Source: Fistulifera solaris
Taxonomy: Eukaryota > Bacillariophyta > Bacillariophyceae > Naviculales > Stauroneidaceae
Length of the DNA: 64,000 bases
Direction of reading: 5' to 3'
Assembly: GCA_030295235.1 (NCBI GenBank)
Contig: AP026144.1
Location: 186,001-250,000 of the forward strand
Shown piece by piece: positions 54,588-64,000 of the stretch. The position numbers and the translations under genes are program-made. The notes beneath the pieces are model-generated. The model did no database searches. It saw nothing but the letters and a program-made list of their open reading frames with translations, and was not told where the DNA came from. Each line of letters opens with the position of its first letter. Position 1 is the stretch's first letter.

Positions 54588-56477
54588 TCATGTTTCAGAA
54601 ACAGGATTATCTCGCATGCTTCGAACCAGCCGCTGAATGATATCCCCCTTCTCAATGCAATCTAAAACATGAATCTGCCGTTCACGAGCTACGGTCCGAA
54701 GCTGAGGTACGGTGAGCTGAGCCAAAGGGGCTAACGTTTGAAAGTAGTTGGCGACATGGGGACGAGCAATTGCGGTAGCGTTCAGCAAATTGATCATTTC
54801 ATCGCGACTTTGACAGTTGGATAAGTCGACCTCCGACAGTGCGGCAAGAGCACGGATTTCAGAGATGGCCCAATTGTCCAGTGGATGAGAAAGAACTTGG
54901 TGACTAGCATCGTTCCTACTAGATGATGATTGAGAAGTTTCGTCGAGACGCAGCTTGTCGGTCAGACAACATATGATTTCGGTACGTTCTAAACAACCCG
55001 ATAAGTCAATCGAATGAGCCCGAGCCAAAGCTTTGAGTTGTGAGATGTTTTGACGGTCCAGGTCGAAAACACTTTGGGAACTAGACGACTGTTCTGTATT
55101 TCTTATCGTCTCTTCCAGTTCATTGCCGCTTTTACTGGATGTCCCTTTGCTGTTCGACAAGTCCGATTCGGCGACACTTGATTCGGCTCGCTGCGCAGCG
55201 TGGTGCACACGAGTCCAGCTTCCCTCTGAAGACGTCTCCGCTGACACAAGCAAAGGGTCAGCCTCAGCATCAGTCTCATCACTTGACGATACGCAATCTC
55301 CGATTTCTCCGGTTTTTACAGGTAAGTCTTCATCGAGAACGACAACTTTGGGATCATCGCTTTCGTGTCGCCGTCGCTTGCGACGAAAGGGTTGATCACT
55401 AGCCAAAGAATAGTGCTCCAAAAACTCATCCCTAGTACCTTCCGAGACCTCGTCATTGTCATTTGACCGAATCGATGGCGCCGATAGACAGTCCGCATCT
55501 TCTGGCTGTTGTGCCTCTACGACACAAGTGTTGCTACGCACATAGTTTATATTTTCTTCCATCAAAATCGAAGTATCCTCCCGTTCGTCCACCAAACGTT
55601 CCCGTGGATCCTCCAGATTTACAGTCTCGACGGTAAGTTTGTGCACTGGACGAGCGGCAGGTTTGCGATCTTCTTCTGGTTCTTCTAGTAGTTGCAAACG
55701 TCCACTGGCTACAAAGATATGAATCATATCCGACTTTTCCACGACTTCCTTGGCATCAAAGAATACACCCGCATCATTCATGGTAGCTTTGAGTCGCGAA
55801 ATCGACATGGCTCGCAATTCACTCAAGCGATGTCGGACAGGTTCCGGGGTCGCGACTACATCAATGACTCCTGATTGGATTAAACACTCGACCAGTTCCC
55901 GCCGCTCAGCGAACCGCCGTGTTGTTCGTTGGGATTGTGGAAGTAGCTGCTTGAGTTGCGCAATGGAAAGGCGGTCCAGTTCGTGTTGAGCAAAACGCGG
56001 TTTCCGACAACGCATCCGTTCTTGACGTCCTCGTTCGTATTCAGGATTATTGTCGACGGGCAGTTCGTAACGACAAACTGGGCACGTATTTCCATGATTC
56101 GTCAGCCATTGCTGAATACAAGGAGGATGATAAACATGCGCGCACGGCAAGCGTAACACGGAATGACCTAATTGGATGCCTTCCAGACAGATACAGCATT
56201 CTCGATTGCAGGGATCTATCAAATCTTCTCGAGAGACCTTGACTGTAGGCAATTGGCGAATGGCTTGATGAGACGCCGCCACGGGTTGCGGGGGCTGCGA
56301 TTGCTGCATAGAAGCTCGCAAAGCGGCGGCCATGTCACTTTGAAAGATTTGATCTTGTAATTGGTTTGCGAACGAAGAAGCCAAGTTCGGAAAGTTTTGA
56401 AAGAACCCCGGAAAAGAAAAGGAAGAAACATCATCGTTTTCGTCAGCACGGTTACGCTGATGATGATTCATGTTCAT
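54588..56477 (-). CDS. RING-H2 E3 ubiquitin ligase with repeated SAP-like helices
   Basis: An intact frame of 629 aa from ATG 56477. A RING-H2 finger at ~94-135 reads CCICLEGIQLGHSVLRLPC, AHVYHPPCIQQW and CPVC, with all eight metal ligands. After it, five short helix-loop-helix units with the same outline occur: LSIAQLKQLLPQ, MSISRLKATMNDAGV, ISQLKALARAHSIDLSGC, ISEIRALAALSEVDLSNC and LTVPQLRTVARERQIHVLDC, each followed by a charged x-E-x-x-x-x-L helix. They resemble SAP-type motifs, which bind nucleic acid or protein. The middle is acidic and disordered, with a basic RRKRRRHE patch that could be a nuclear signal. It would transfer ubiquitin from an E2 to a bound substrate; substrates are unknown. 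Confidence 0.87.
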   Translation of the reverse strand: MNMNHHQRNRADENDDVSSFSFPGFFQNFPNLASSFANQLQDQIFQSDMAAALRASMQQSQPPQPVAASHQAIRQLPTVKVSREDLIDPCNRECCICLEGIQLGHSVLRLPCAHVYHPPCIQQWLTNHGNTCPVCRYELPVDNNPEYERGRQERMRCRKPRFAQHELDRLSIAQLKQLLPQSQRTTRRFAERRELVECLIQSGVIDVVATPEPVRHRLSELRAMSISRLKATMNDAGVFFDAKEVVEKSDMIHIFVASGRLQLLEEPEEDRKPAARPVHKLTVETVNLEDPRERLVDEREDTSILMEENINYVRSNTCVVEAQQPEDADCLSAPSIRSNDNDEVSEGTRDEFLEHYSLASDQPFRRKRRRHESDDPKVVVLDEDLPVKTGEIGDCVSSSDETDAEADPLLVSAETSSEGSWTRVHHAAQRAESSVAESDLSNSKGTSSKSGNELEETIRNTEQSSSSQSVFDLDRQNISQLKALARAHSIDLSGCLERTEIICCLTDKLRLDETSQSSSSRNDASHQVLSHPLDNWAISEIRALAALSEVDLSNCQSRDEMINLLNATAIARPHVANYFQTLAPLAQLTVPQLRTVARERQIHVLDCIEKGDIIQRLVRSMRDNPVSET

Positions 56478-57551
56478 GATGGGTTTGCACGAAAGTCCTC
56501 GATGGAACGATTAATTTAACGTCTCGAGGACACGCGAAGCTTCTGGCAATAGAAATAGATTGATCCAAATACAAAATCACTGCTGATTGCACAAAGTCGC
56601 TATTCTAATTGCTATATTCTCAACAGCGCTTATGATCTAGCGTTGGTGATAAACGCTCTGTGTTCATTTATCATCAATTGCATCGCATCATCGTCGTCGA
56701 GGAACGAAAAAACTGATGATTCATTCACGAACGAAAATTTAGTCTTTTATGAAAGGTCGCTTGCACTTTGGGTCTATACTAAATAGTACTCCGGTATAGT
56801 AATACGGGAGCGAACCATGCACAAGGAAATTCAATGCAAAAATCACTGGCTGCGTTGCGCTTGCTGTTGAGAATCGTTCTGCATCGTGAAAACGACGACT
56901 TCATAGTTTAGTAAATTTGTAAAACGAAAATTGATCTTTTATTTTATTTTATTAGTTTGGCTCGTGGCTTGGGATTGGGAAAGATTGATTCATGACTGAA
57001 ACGCAATCGTGAGAAGATATCTCCTAGCTAGCTACATTTGGTTTTAGAGTACACGTACGGAAAAAAACCAACGCAAGGCTTTGCCATGCAAATCAAGAGT
57101 CCTTACCCTTTTAGAAGCTTTGTAGGCCTCAGTAACAATATAATTAATGTAAAGCAGCATTTGCAGTGCAGAGTTCGTATTCACTCTTTAAAGATGCTAT
57201 CGGATCGTTTCTCGCATAATTACTACAGGACACAGTTCAGTCATGATCGTAAAACGGATTTCGTCCTTTTGTTAGCTTTTTAGATCTCATTCACAATTTC
57301 AAAGGCGAGAAGCAGCGTTTTTGTTGCGGAGTCCGTACAAGTAGTCCGTATTTAATTCGACATAGGTTCACTAGCTCGTCACGCTACGACAGAACATTTT
57401 TCTTGTTTACTATCTTTCCATCCACAACTCTAAAATGAAACATTCGAAAATCTTGTCTTCATCCATAAAAGACTATACGTTATAGGCATTGACAAGGAAA
57501 TGCAAGTCTTTCTTACTTGTCATCGACCTCTAGCTCCAGTGGTGAAAAAGA
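56478..57551. other. Divergent intergenic region
   Basis: About 1.07 kb between the RING gene (minus) and the GDPD gene (plus). It has a copy of the shared hairpin motif at 56987-57011, a partial one near 57236, and a GGGTCTATACTA word near 56769 matching the flank of the 31.8-kb copy. No gene supported. Confidence 0.55.
56987..57011 (-). repeat. Shared hairpin motif, copy 5 (core only)
   Basis: The complement reads CACGATTGCGTTTCAGTCAT followed by GAATC, matching the core of the 20247 and 46133 copies with three changes. Confidence 0.55.
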
Positions 57552-59047
57552 ATGACAATTCATGAATGCCTGCCGCTGTTGCTTATTCTATCGCTGGTCC
57601 GATATTGTCTCGCAGCCACCGATGAATCATCATCGTCATCGTCTTCCGCGACGTGTTTACCACACTCTCTGCGAGTGCCTTCGACAGTTGTACATCGCCC
57701 TCATCAACTGGTTATCGCACATCGTGGAGCATCGTATCATTTACCCGAGCATACAACAGCCGCATATCGACTGGCTTTAGAATTAGGTGCCGACTGGATC
57801 GAAACCGATGTGGTGGCTTCGTCTGACGGTGTCTTGTTTTGTCTCCACAGTGTCGATTTGGCAGTCACTTCCAATGTCGAAGAAATCTTTCCCGATCAGA
57901 CATGGTACAGTCCAATATTCAATCGAACCGGATACTGGATATTTAATTTCACGGCCGATCAAATCGATCAACTGACGGTCCAGCAACGACTTTCCGAAAG
58001 TCGCAGCACCGCGTTTGATCGTAAGATGCATATACCGCGACTCGAAGATGCGTTGCGCGTATTGAAGGACTGGAACACAGATGACTTACCACAACGACTT
58101 CCGCCCCTTGTTGGAGACAATATTACAACAACGACGAACGCACGTAAACCCTCCTCAGTTGATTTGGCGCGATCCGGAATGTACCTAGAATTTAAGGATT
58201 ACATTCTACAAAAGAGGAAGCAGGCATCGACTTGGTCGATCTGTTGTACCATCACATGGAACAATTTTCAGATTTATGGAAGCCGCTGCTGGAAGATCAA
58301 TGCTACGCTGTGATGCGATTTGATGAGTACGTCGTACCCGGTTTGGTGTTGCAGTCGTTTGATGTTGATGCCTTGTCGCGATTCCATGAACGGTGGCCTT
58401 TGTACTTTTCCGACAAGCTGAATGAAAGCAACAGTTCTTTACGCATATCCCCCGAACCTCCTCATGTTTTACTTTTGAATTATCATGGCTGTACCGGAGA
58501 ATTGGGGGAAGAGTTTTGGTTTCATATCGGTGATTCGTGGAGGTCCTTTCTGAGTGGTATTGGTTGTGATAAACAATGTCTATTTGACAATGAAGAATTT
58601 GGGCACAAAGCAGAAAGTTTTAAGCTCGTCTTGCATCCTTGGACCGAACGACCTGAGCAAACCTTCTTGGTCGACCCGGAAAGGTTTCCGACTGTGTTTG
58701 AGGAAACTCGTCATTTGTTGTGTAAGGTTCCGGCGGTACACGGTATCTTTAGTGAATCTGTTTCTATTGCCGTGGCAGTGGCTCGAATGGGATGTCAAGA
58801 CAGCGAACAAATTGACGGAAAAGGTGATCCATTATCGGACACGACGAAGGAATCAACAACATGTTACGGTAGCAGTCGACAATCAGTTATCTTCAGCGGA
58901 TTACTTTCTTTCTTCTTGGGATCTCTCATGGCTGTATCGATCAGCTCATGCGTCCATCGACGGAAAATGTTGCGGCACTACACCGGTCGCACCACCGTAA
59001 CTTCTAGCGACGAGGAGGACTGTGGAAACGACGCGGAACTCACATGA
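57552..59047 (+). CDS. Glycerophosphodiester phosphodiesterase, secreted/membrane-anchored
   Basis: About 498 aa from ATG 57552. A signal peptide (LPLLLILSLVRYCLAA) and a poly-Ser linker precede the GDPD domain: LVIAHRGASYHLPEHTTAAY (catalytic His-Arg and Glu), GADWIETDV (metal Glu/Asp) and LFCLHSVDL (catalytic His). IPRLEDALRVL and YLEFKD are the usual later metal-binding blocks. A membrane segment near the end (SVIFSGLLSFFLGSLMAV) and a basic-acidic tail suggest a type I anchor. The enzyme splits glycerophosphodiesters into glycerol-3-phosphate and an alcohol, often for phosphate recovery. One base is missing in the A4 run 58210-58213; in the next frame EEAGIDLVDLLYHHMEQF continues. The catalytic half lies before the break and is complete. 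Confidence 0.88.
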
Positions 59048-60648
59048 AACTAGAAACTGTCGCAAGCTCAATCCGTCTGTGGCGAAGCTGAGAGTTAGGA
59101 GTTTAATTATGTCATTAGTTTGAGGTGAACAACCCAAAGAGCTATCTTTGGAATGACCGATATAAATTATAAAATTTGTACAATAGAAATGTAGAGCTCT
59201 AGTCAGTGCATAAACTCTCTAGTTTAGTTCTTCTAAATCCAGCGAGAGCGAGTCCAAAAAGACTAGCAATTTTATAAACCTTAATATACTCCTGATGGAC
59301 CTACCCGATCGCGACCAAAATCGAAAAAGTATTCGACCAAGAGATACGGGGAAAAAGGAGCGTTGCAGATGGCTAACGAATGGCGTTTGTTGCATGCGTC
59401 GAATTGACACCTGTGCTATGATGTCAAAATCGTCCCTCCAAAGTACCGAGTAGAATCTCGTAGAAACTAACAAAAGTAGTAAATGCAGTTCGTTTCTTTC
59501 AAGGTCTCAAAATGCCGGTTGCCAATCATCAATGGTGTTTAAGTCACATGGTTTTCCAAAGTTGCAGGAGCAACCCCCGTTTGGAATAAGTTCCGATCAA
59601 TAACTTAAAGGAATTGTACAAATATCGAAATCTTGCCATTGTTGATGGTGACGAGATTGAATTTGAGACAGAATCTCAGCTCGGTAAGCTACCACCATCT
59701 GAATTCGACTCAGTCTTCAGTGGATCGTCCACGAAATTGGCAAATCAGATGTCGCTTCTCTCGTTCGTCACACAAAGTAAACATTGCTAGCCGATGCACA
59801 GGATTGAATGTATTGAAGTGATGACAATTCGATGTTCGATGCTGTTTCTTGTCGAGTGAGTACTCCGTACTGGTTGAACCGGAGCTTTTGGTAAACTGTA
59901 GCGCCATGCAGTGCCGTTTTGATCATGAAAAATTAACTGATACTTGAACGCCATTCAACTTTTGTCGTCGCGGATCCAGTAGAGACGTCGTCATTCTATC
60001 ATTGCTCACGCAGTTTAATTCTCGTCGATACGAAAGCGTGGCTCTCGTTGACAGAGTGGAAGTTCATCGCAGGTCTCTCGTGAAGATCAAGAAGAATGTG
60101 CTGCATCACTTTCATACCAGAATGGCTTGCACTGAACGATGGCGGGCTTCTTTAAAAATGACCTTCACATCTCAAAAGGCAATCCGGTCTTTCACTTCAT
60201 ATCGCCACTCGTCAACGCAAATGAACAACGAGGCACCGTCTCGCCTTTCTACGATCGTCTTTCGATCCGTTGTCCAACTGATCGTTTTGTTTGCTGGTCA
60301 TCCCTGAGAGCCCAACGACGGAAGGTTGCGATGGTATGAAATGAATGATTTGTTGTGGCTTATTGTTGTGACAAAAAGCGTGGAAAGTGGAAACGGCGCT
60401 GCGAGTGCGGATCTTTTTCGACGGTCAATGATGTATCCGTGACCAGGTGTCTTATCGGTACCCAATTACCTCTAATTACACACTAGCATTATAAATCCTA
60501 CTCAAAACTTCGGAGTACATATTATTCGTTATCCCTTTCCGAAATGGTACTCACCACTTACAAACATATTGAGACGGATGACGGTCAAACGGATCGACGC
60601 ATGGCAAAACGTCCGAAACTCCTTTGAAATCAAAAGCAAGAAGCAAAA
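59048..60648. other. Long intergenic region, no supported gene
   Basis: About 1.6 kb between the GDPD gene and tRNA-Pro. Open frames reach 101 codons (60002-60307) with no domain or start context. A TACTCCGTA word lies at 59861-59869. I see no RNA gene here. Confidence 0.45.
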
Positions 60649-60732
60649 GGTCCACTGCGAGAATCGAACTCGCGACCTGCTAGAAGATCTACATGACCCG
60701 AACCAGCAATCATACCACTAGACCAAGTGGAC
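60649..60732 (-). tRNA. tRNA-Pro (CGG) with 12-nt intron
   Basis: The 5' end is at 60732. Acceptor arms GTCCACT and AGTGGAC pair fully, with discriminator C as in eukaryotic tRNA-Pro. D arm around GGTCTAGTGGTATGATT, anticodon stem GCTGG/CTAGC (one G-T pair), loop TTCGGG-T with anticodon CGG, T arm GCGAG-TTCGATT-CTCGC. A 12-nt insert (TCATGTAGATCT) sits one base 3' of the anticodon, the canonical place for a nuclear tRNA intron. The mature tRNA is 72 nt; CCA is not encoded. It reads CCG codons. A short T run lies 5' of the gene on the plus strand; the Pol III terminator is not obvious. Confidence 0.92.
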
Positions 60733-62610
60733 TTTTACATTTTTCCATAGTATTTGATTACACAATCGGATTTTTAATGCTTTTCTCTTTCTGAGTTTGG
60801 GAGCAACGAAAGGATTGAGTAATTATTGCTCCATCACTGAAAAGTATATCGCTTTCTTTTCTCTCAGTGTATCTCTCTTTTCTCTTTTGCTTTAGCTGTA
60901 AAATCTCATGTGGACCTTTCTTTTCCTCCTTCGTTACGTTTTTGAAGTTAATAGTCTTACCGATACCAACCATCCTATCGGCTGGAGTCTAAAAACATGA
61001 TATACGACATGAAAATACGACACAATTCGGTATTCGAGTTGTACTCATTTTTTACGAAGGTTTTTTGTTTGCAAGCGCAAGCAAGAGCGGCCAACGCCCG
61101 CGTTTATAACCTCATCGTCAAAAGATATGAACAATGCCCGCTTGTCTTTCAGTTTCTTGTTTATTGTCACGTAATCGACACTCATTCTCGGTTTGGGTGT
61201 TCGCCTTTTGTTGACTTTGTAAATAGGTCGGCTATTGTTGGAGTAACACGCGTTTCGGGGTTGAAACGGCAGTTTTAAAAAATTTGATGAAAACTCAGAG
61301 TACCGCCTGTCTTTGTTTGAAGAAAAACCGCCGACGGAAATCAAAATGTCTTTTTGGAGAATACTGAGACCGAATCCCTGGCCTTGTCGACTCAAGAAGG
61401 CATGGATCGTTTAAAGCGCATTCCCCGTCCACGAGCAAAAGGATTCTAATAAACCTCCCTTTCCTTAACACTGTTTCGCTTTTCCATGAATCGGCGTTTG
61501 TGAATGCGCTGGGTACATTCTTCCGATGGCGTCGTATACAAAAGATGAAGCGATACCTTCTGTATTTACCTCTTGAGCGGCTCCATTTGATTGAAAAGGC
61601 GTCTAATACAATCTGCAATGTTCCTTGACCCTGGTTTCTTCGCTACTCTGAGATTTTCGTCATTTTAAGGGCTCGACCTCAACAACCTTTTATGACAAGC
61701 ATATCGGCGAAGCTAACGAGAAAGATAAATGATAGGCTCATCTTGTTCAAGAATGGCTTTCGTAGCCGCTGACGACGAAAGAAAGAGAGTGGATATTTTT
61801 CCTCGCCGAAAATGCTTTGTCGAAAAAACCACCTACCGGCTACACGTCTATGGTGAATGCTTCGGCTTTGCTTGCGAAAGACTCTGGTTTATTATGAAAT
61901 TGACAAAAATCTCTCTTTCGCATTTTTGCGCTCTGTTGAAATGGGGGTTTATTTTTTTACCGCGAATTCGCCTTTACAATCAGCTTTTCGAATAAAGACC
62001 ATGAAGTTGCCGTGATTTTGAAGAAAATTTGTGTGTTGACTACCTCTGTATGACAAAAGCGGAAGATACTTTTTTGGTGCCGGGAAGGAGTCCGACGGTC
62101 GGATTGTTGACTTCTTCGGCTCGTTCGATAGAAATAGCCCGCTTGTTAGCAAAGGGTTTTACTCGCTGACATTTTCATTTTTGATTTGATTTATCAATCA
62201 ATCGGCTTTTAATCAATGCGCAGAATACATTCGCGCACGCCGTAACGTTTGGTATACACCGTTGAACATTCAAGCTTCCACAGTCCTTGTGAGGGCTCGC
62301 GTTTGCATTATGCATGGATTAGGGTCGAACTTAAAACATTCAGGAAATGAGATAGGGCTTTGTAGACCATGGCGACATAGTTTGCCCTCCCACAGAGCCA
62401 AACGAAGAAGAAACGAGGCGAAAAAAAGACTACTTGAATCGGAACTATTTCACGGCGATTACGCTTATGGCTATGAGTTCAGAGGAGACGAACTGCCTTA
62501 AATTCGAGAGTTTAAGTGATGAAGATCAGATGAACGACAACTAATTATTTGTTTTAAAAACAAGCCCTGCAAGGGATGAGTGCAAATGTTTTTATGAATA
62601 GTTCAAACAC
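60733..62610. other. Long intergenic region, no supported gene
   Basis: About 1.9 kb. Several frames of 80-116 codons occur on both strands (for example 61045-61395 minus), but none has a domain, membrane pattern or conserved motif, and they overlap each other. No RNA gene was recognised. It may be the decayed remains of genes or a transposon, but I see no terminal repeats or polymerase motifs. Confidence 0.4.
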
Positions 62611-64000
62611 CTAGTGCTTTACGTTGGACACCAATGACGAACGCAATCTTTTACGAGTTTTTTGCGACAAATCGCGATGAAGGGAGACAGGGAACTCGGA
62701 TTCCTCCGGCGCAGAAATCAAGGCAACATTATTCTCATAATTCATAGCTTGAATGGACTCGCACAACACATCCGTGTGCTGTGACAATAGCACTTGGTTG
62801 GCGCTTGTATTTCTCCCGGCGCTCTCTTTATCAACAATGTAGCAACCAACTTAGGTCGCAACGATGCAGACTCTCGCAACAGAGTGCGTGACTCAATGTA
62901 ACACTTGTTCAACAAGTACAGTCTATCGATACTTGACCCGTCTGAGCACTTGCTGCCAGATCGATCCAGCACGGTGATGTACAGGTTACGAGACAACAAC
63001 AGCTTCAACCGCGAATAATCTGGATCACTCGGGGGTATTATTTCTCAACAGCAAGTGTACGCAGTCCCGGGTGCCACGCAGCTGCTTCAAAGATATGCTG
63101 TACTTGGGTGCTCCAATCAAACGACCAATAACAATTACTCAAATCAAGATGCACCAGCCTCGAATTTGCTTTGATTGCACCGACAAGTGCATTTGTGACA
63201 GCTTCCACTTTCTCAGACACAAATTGGTGCCAAGAGATGATCCCTATGTTCAATTTCTCAAAGTGGCCCAGTTCTGTTACTCGATTCAAAAATGAAACCA
63301 CAAGATCATCCCAGTTGTCGCGATCGTCATCTCCCCCAACATAAATTTTCAAACTGAGATCTTTAGGCGCAATATTCAAAGACTCGAAATCATTTGGATC
63401 AATGGTGTCCGAGTCGATACTGTACTCCAAAGCCTTGGTATTCGCTGAGAACGGAAGAAGTACGTATTCCGCAAAGTCATCGTAGAACGTTGGAAGCGTG
63501 AGCTCTTCCATGCAGCAGTCCAGATGTAACAGCCGTTTCAAGTTTGCGACACTAAATGGCATTCCGTATTCTTCACAGTCGATAAGGGAAAGCGAGCCAA
63601 AAGACAATTTTCGCGTCTAGAGAGCCTCTACGAATGCAGTTCAAAGGTCACTGACTTCAAAACCATCGTGCGCCTCAAATATCTCGCAAAACTTCAGTTC
63701 GATAGGATACGGTCGTGTCGCCAAAACGACAGAATGTTCTTTCGTCCATTCTCCTATCGAGAATGCGAATCATCGCGTCGGGCTTGCATCCATGATGTGG
63801 GCAAGTTCTTCTGCATTAAACTCCTCAGCAAAGTTCTCGTCGGGCATGAAGTTGCTCATGTCGATTTCAACACGGACGTCGTCTCCTTCATTAGAATTGT
63901 TGAGAGAAGCGAGGAGTGCGGCCACTCTGAAGAAGTCGCCTCGCGAGATTACGCCGCTCAGTTGATATTTGCCCGCGTGGACGGTAAAGGGAAGCTTGAG
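62611..64000 (-). pseudogene. Decayed leucine-rich-repeat-like gene, cut by the window edge
   Basis: Read leftwards from beyond 64000. The text starts LKLPFTVHAGKYQLSGV, with blocks FFRVAALLASLNN, then FAFSIGEWTKEHSVVLATRP, TAFVEAL, SFGSLSLIDCE, NLKRLLHLDCCMEELTLP and NSRLVHLDLSNCYW, typical of a diatom family with irregular LRR-like repeats. The frame has in-frame stops at 63770-63772, 63641-63643 and 63617-63619, and then two further single-base shifts, near 63049 and near 62825-62840. After these, YSRLKLLLSRNLYITVLD and VLLSQHTDVLCESIQAMNYE run to a stop at 62611. The stops are substitutions or small indels away from homopolymers, so unlike the other broken genes this one looks truly degenerate, or else contains unrecognised introns. 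Function unknown. Confidence 0.55.

Noticed and set aside
61045-61395. 116-codon minus-strand frame in the right-hand gap
   Set aside because: No recognisable feature, overlaps other frames of equal quality.
60733-62610. Transposon remnant
   Set aside because: No terminal repeats, target duplications, integrase or polymerase motifs could be seen.
63641-63772. In-frame TGA codons as selenocysteine
   Set aside because: A TAG stop and frame shifts also occur in the same gene, the positions are not Cys sites in the family text, and no SECIS-like element was recognised.

Overview
The window is nuclear DNA of a eukaryotic microalga, most likely a pennate diatom close to Phaeodactylum tricornutum. 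The reasons are compact genes on both strands with very short intergenic gaps, a few short GT-AG introns (64-119 nt), plastid-type bipartite leaders ending in an AF or LS junction, stramenopile-specific families (CXXC/SET-like, GLRCRHC zinc-binding, a 'GPFSEPPP' family), a sterol C-24 methyltransferase and a eukaryotic tRNA-Pro with an intron after position 37. The species name is inferred from family memory, not from a search.

Layout. 0-10 kb: an E2 ubiquitin-conjugating enzyme, two diatom-type unknowns, a short Ser-rich protein, an acyltransferase-3 membrane protein and a coiled-coil protein. 10.8-20 kb: a CaMK-type kinase, a small probable mitochondrial protein, a DHHC palmitoyltransferase, an ABHD hydrolase, and an RluA-type pseudouridine synthase abutting (probably fused to) a TrhO-type tRNA hydroxylase. 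21-33 kb: a UAS/UBX protein, a zinc-binding protein, a plastid CPBP protease, an Ala-rich membrane protein, an SDR, a sterol methyltransferase and a mitochondrial-type carrier. 34.6-46 kb: an aldo/keto reductase-like membrane protein, a prolyl-4-hydroxylase-like protein with a long N-terminal extension, ubiquilin, and a large five-CXXC/Tudor/SET-like chromatin protein. 46.6-59 kb: a thioredoxin-fold protein, two tandem single-pass beta-propeller proteins, a RING/SAP-like E3 and a glycerophosphodiester phosphodiesterase. 59-64 kb is gene-poor, with one tRNA-Pro(CGG) and a decayed LRR-like gene running off the right edge.

Functional links: ubiquitin and protein quality control (E2, UBX, ubiquilin, RING E3) and tRNA modification (TrhO, pseudouridine synthase) recur. 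Three proteins start with an N-myristoylation-like MG-x-x-x-S/T.

Two window-wide patterns matter. First, more than half of the genes are broken by single-base frame changes, in both directions, mostly in homopolymers; conserved motifs continue in the new frame. This looks like uncorrected homopolymer error in the assembly, and each CDS below is given as the whole span with the break noted. Second, a short hairpin-containing motif (core GACTGCATTTCAGTCATGAATA) recurs in intergenic DNA, mostly between divergently transcribed genes, together with several tandem repeats.
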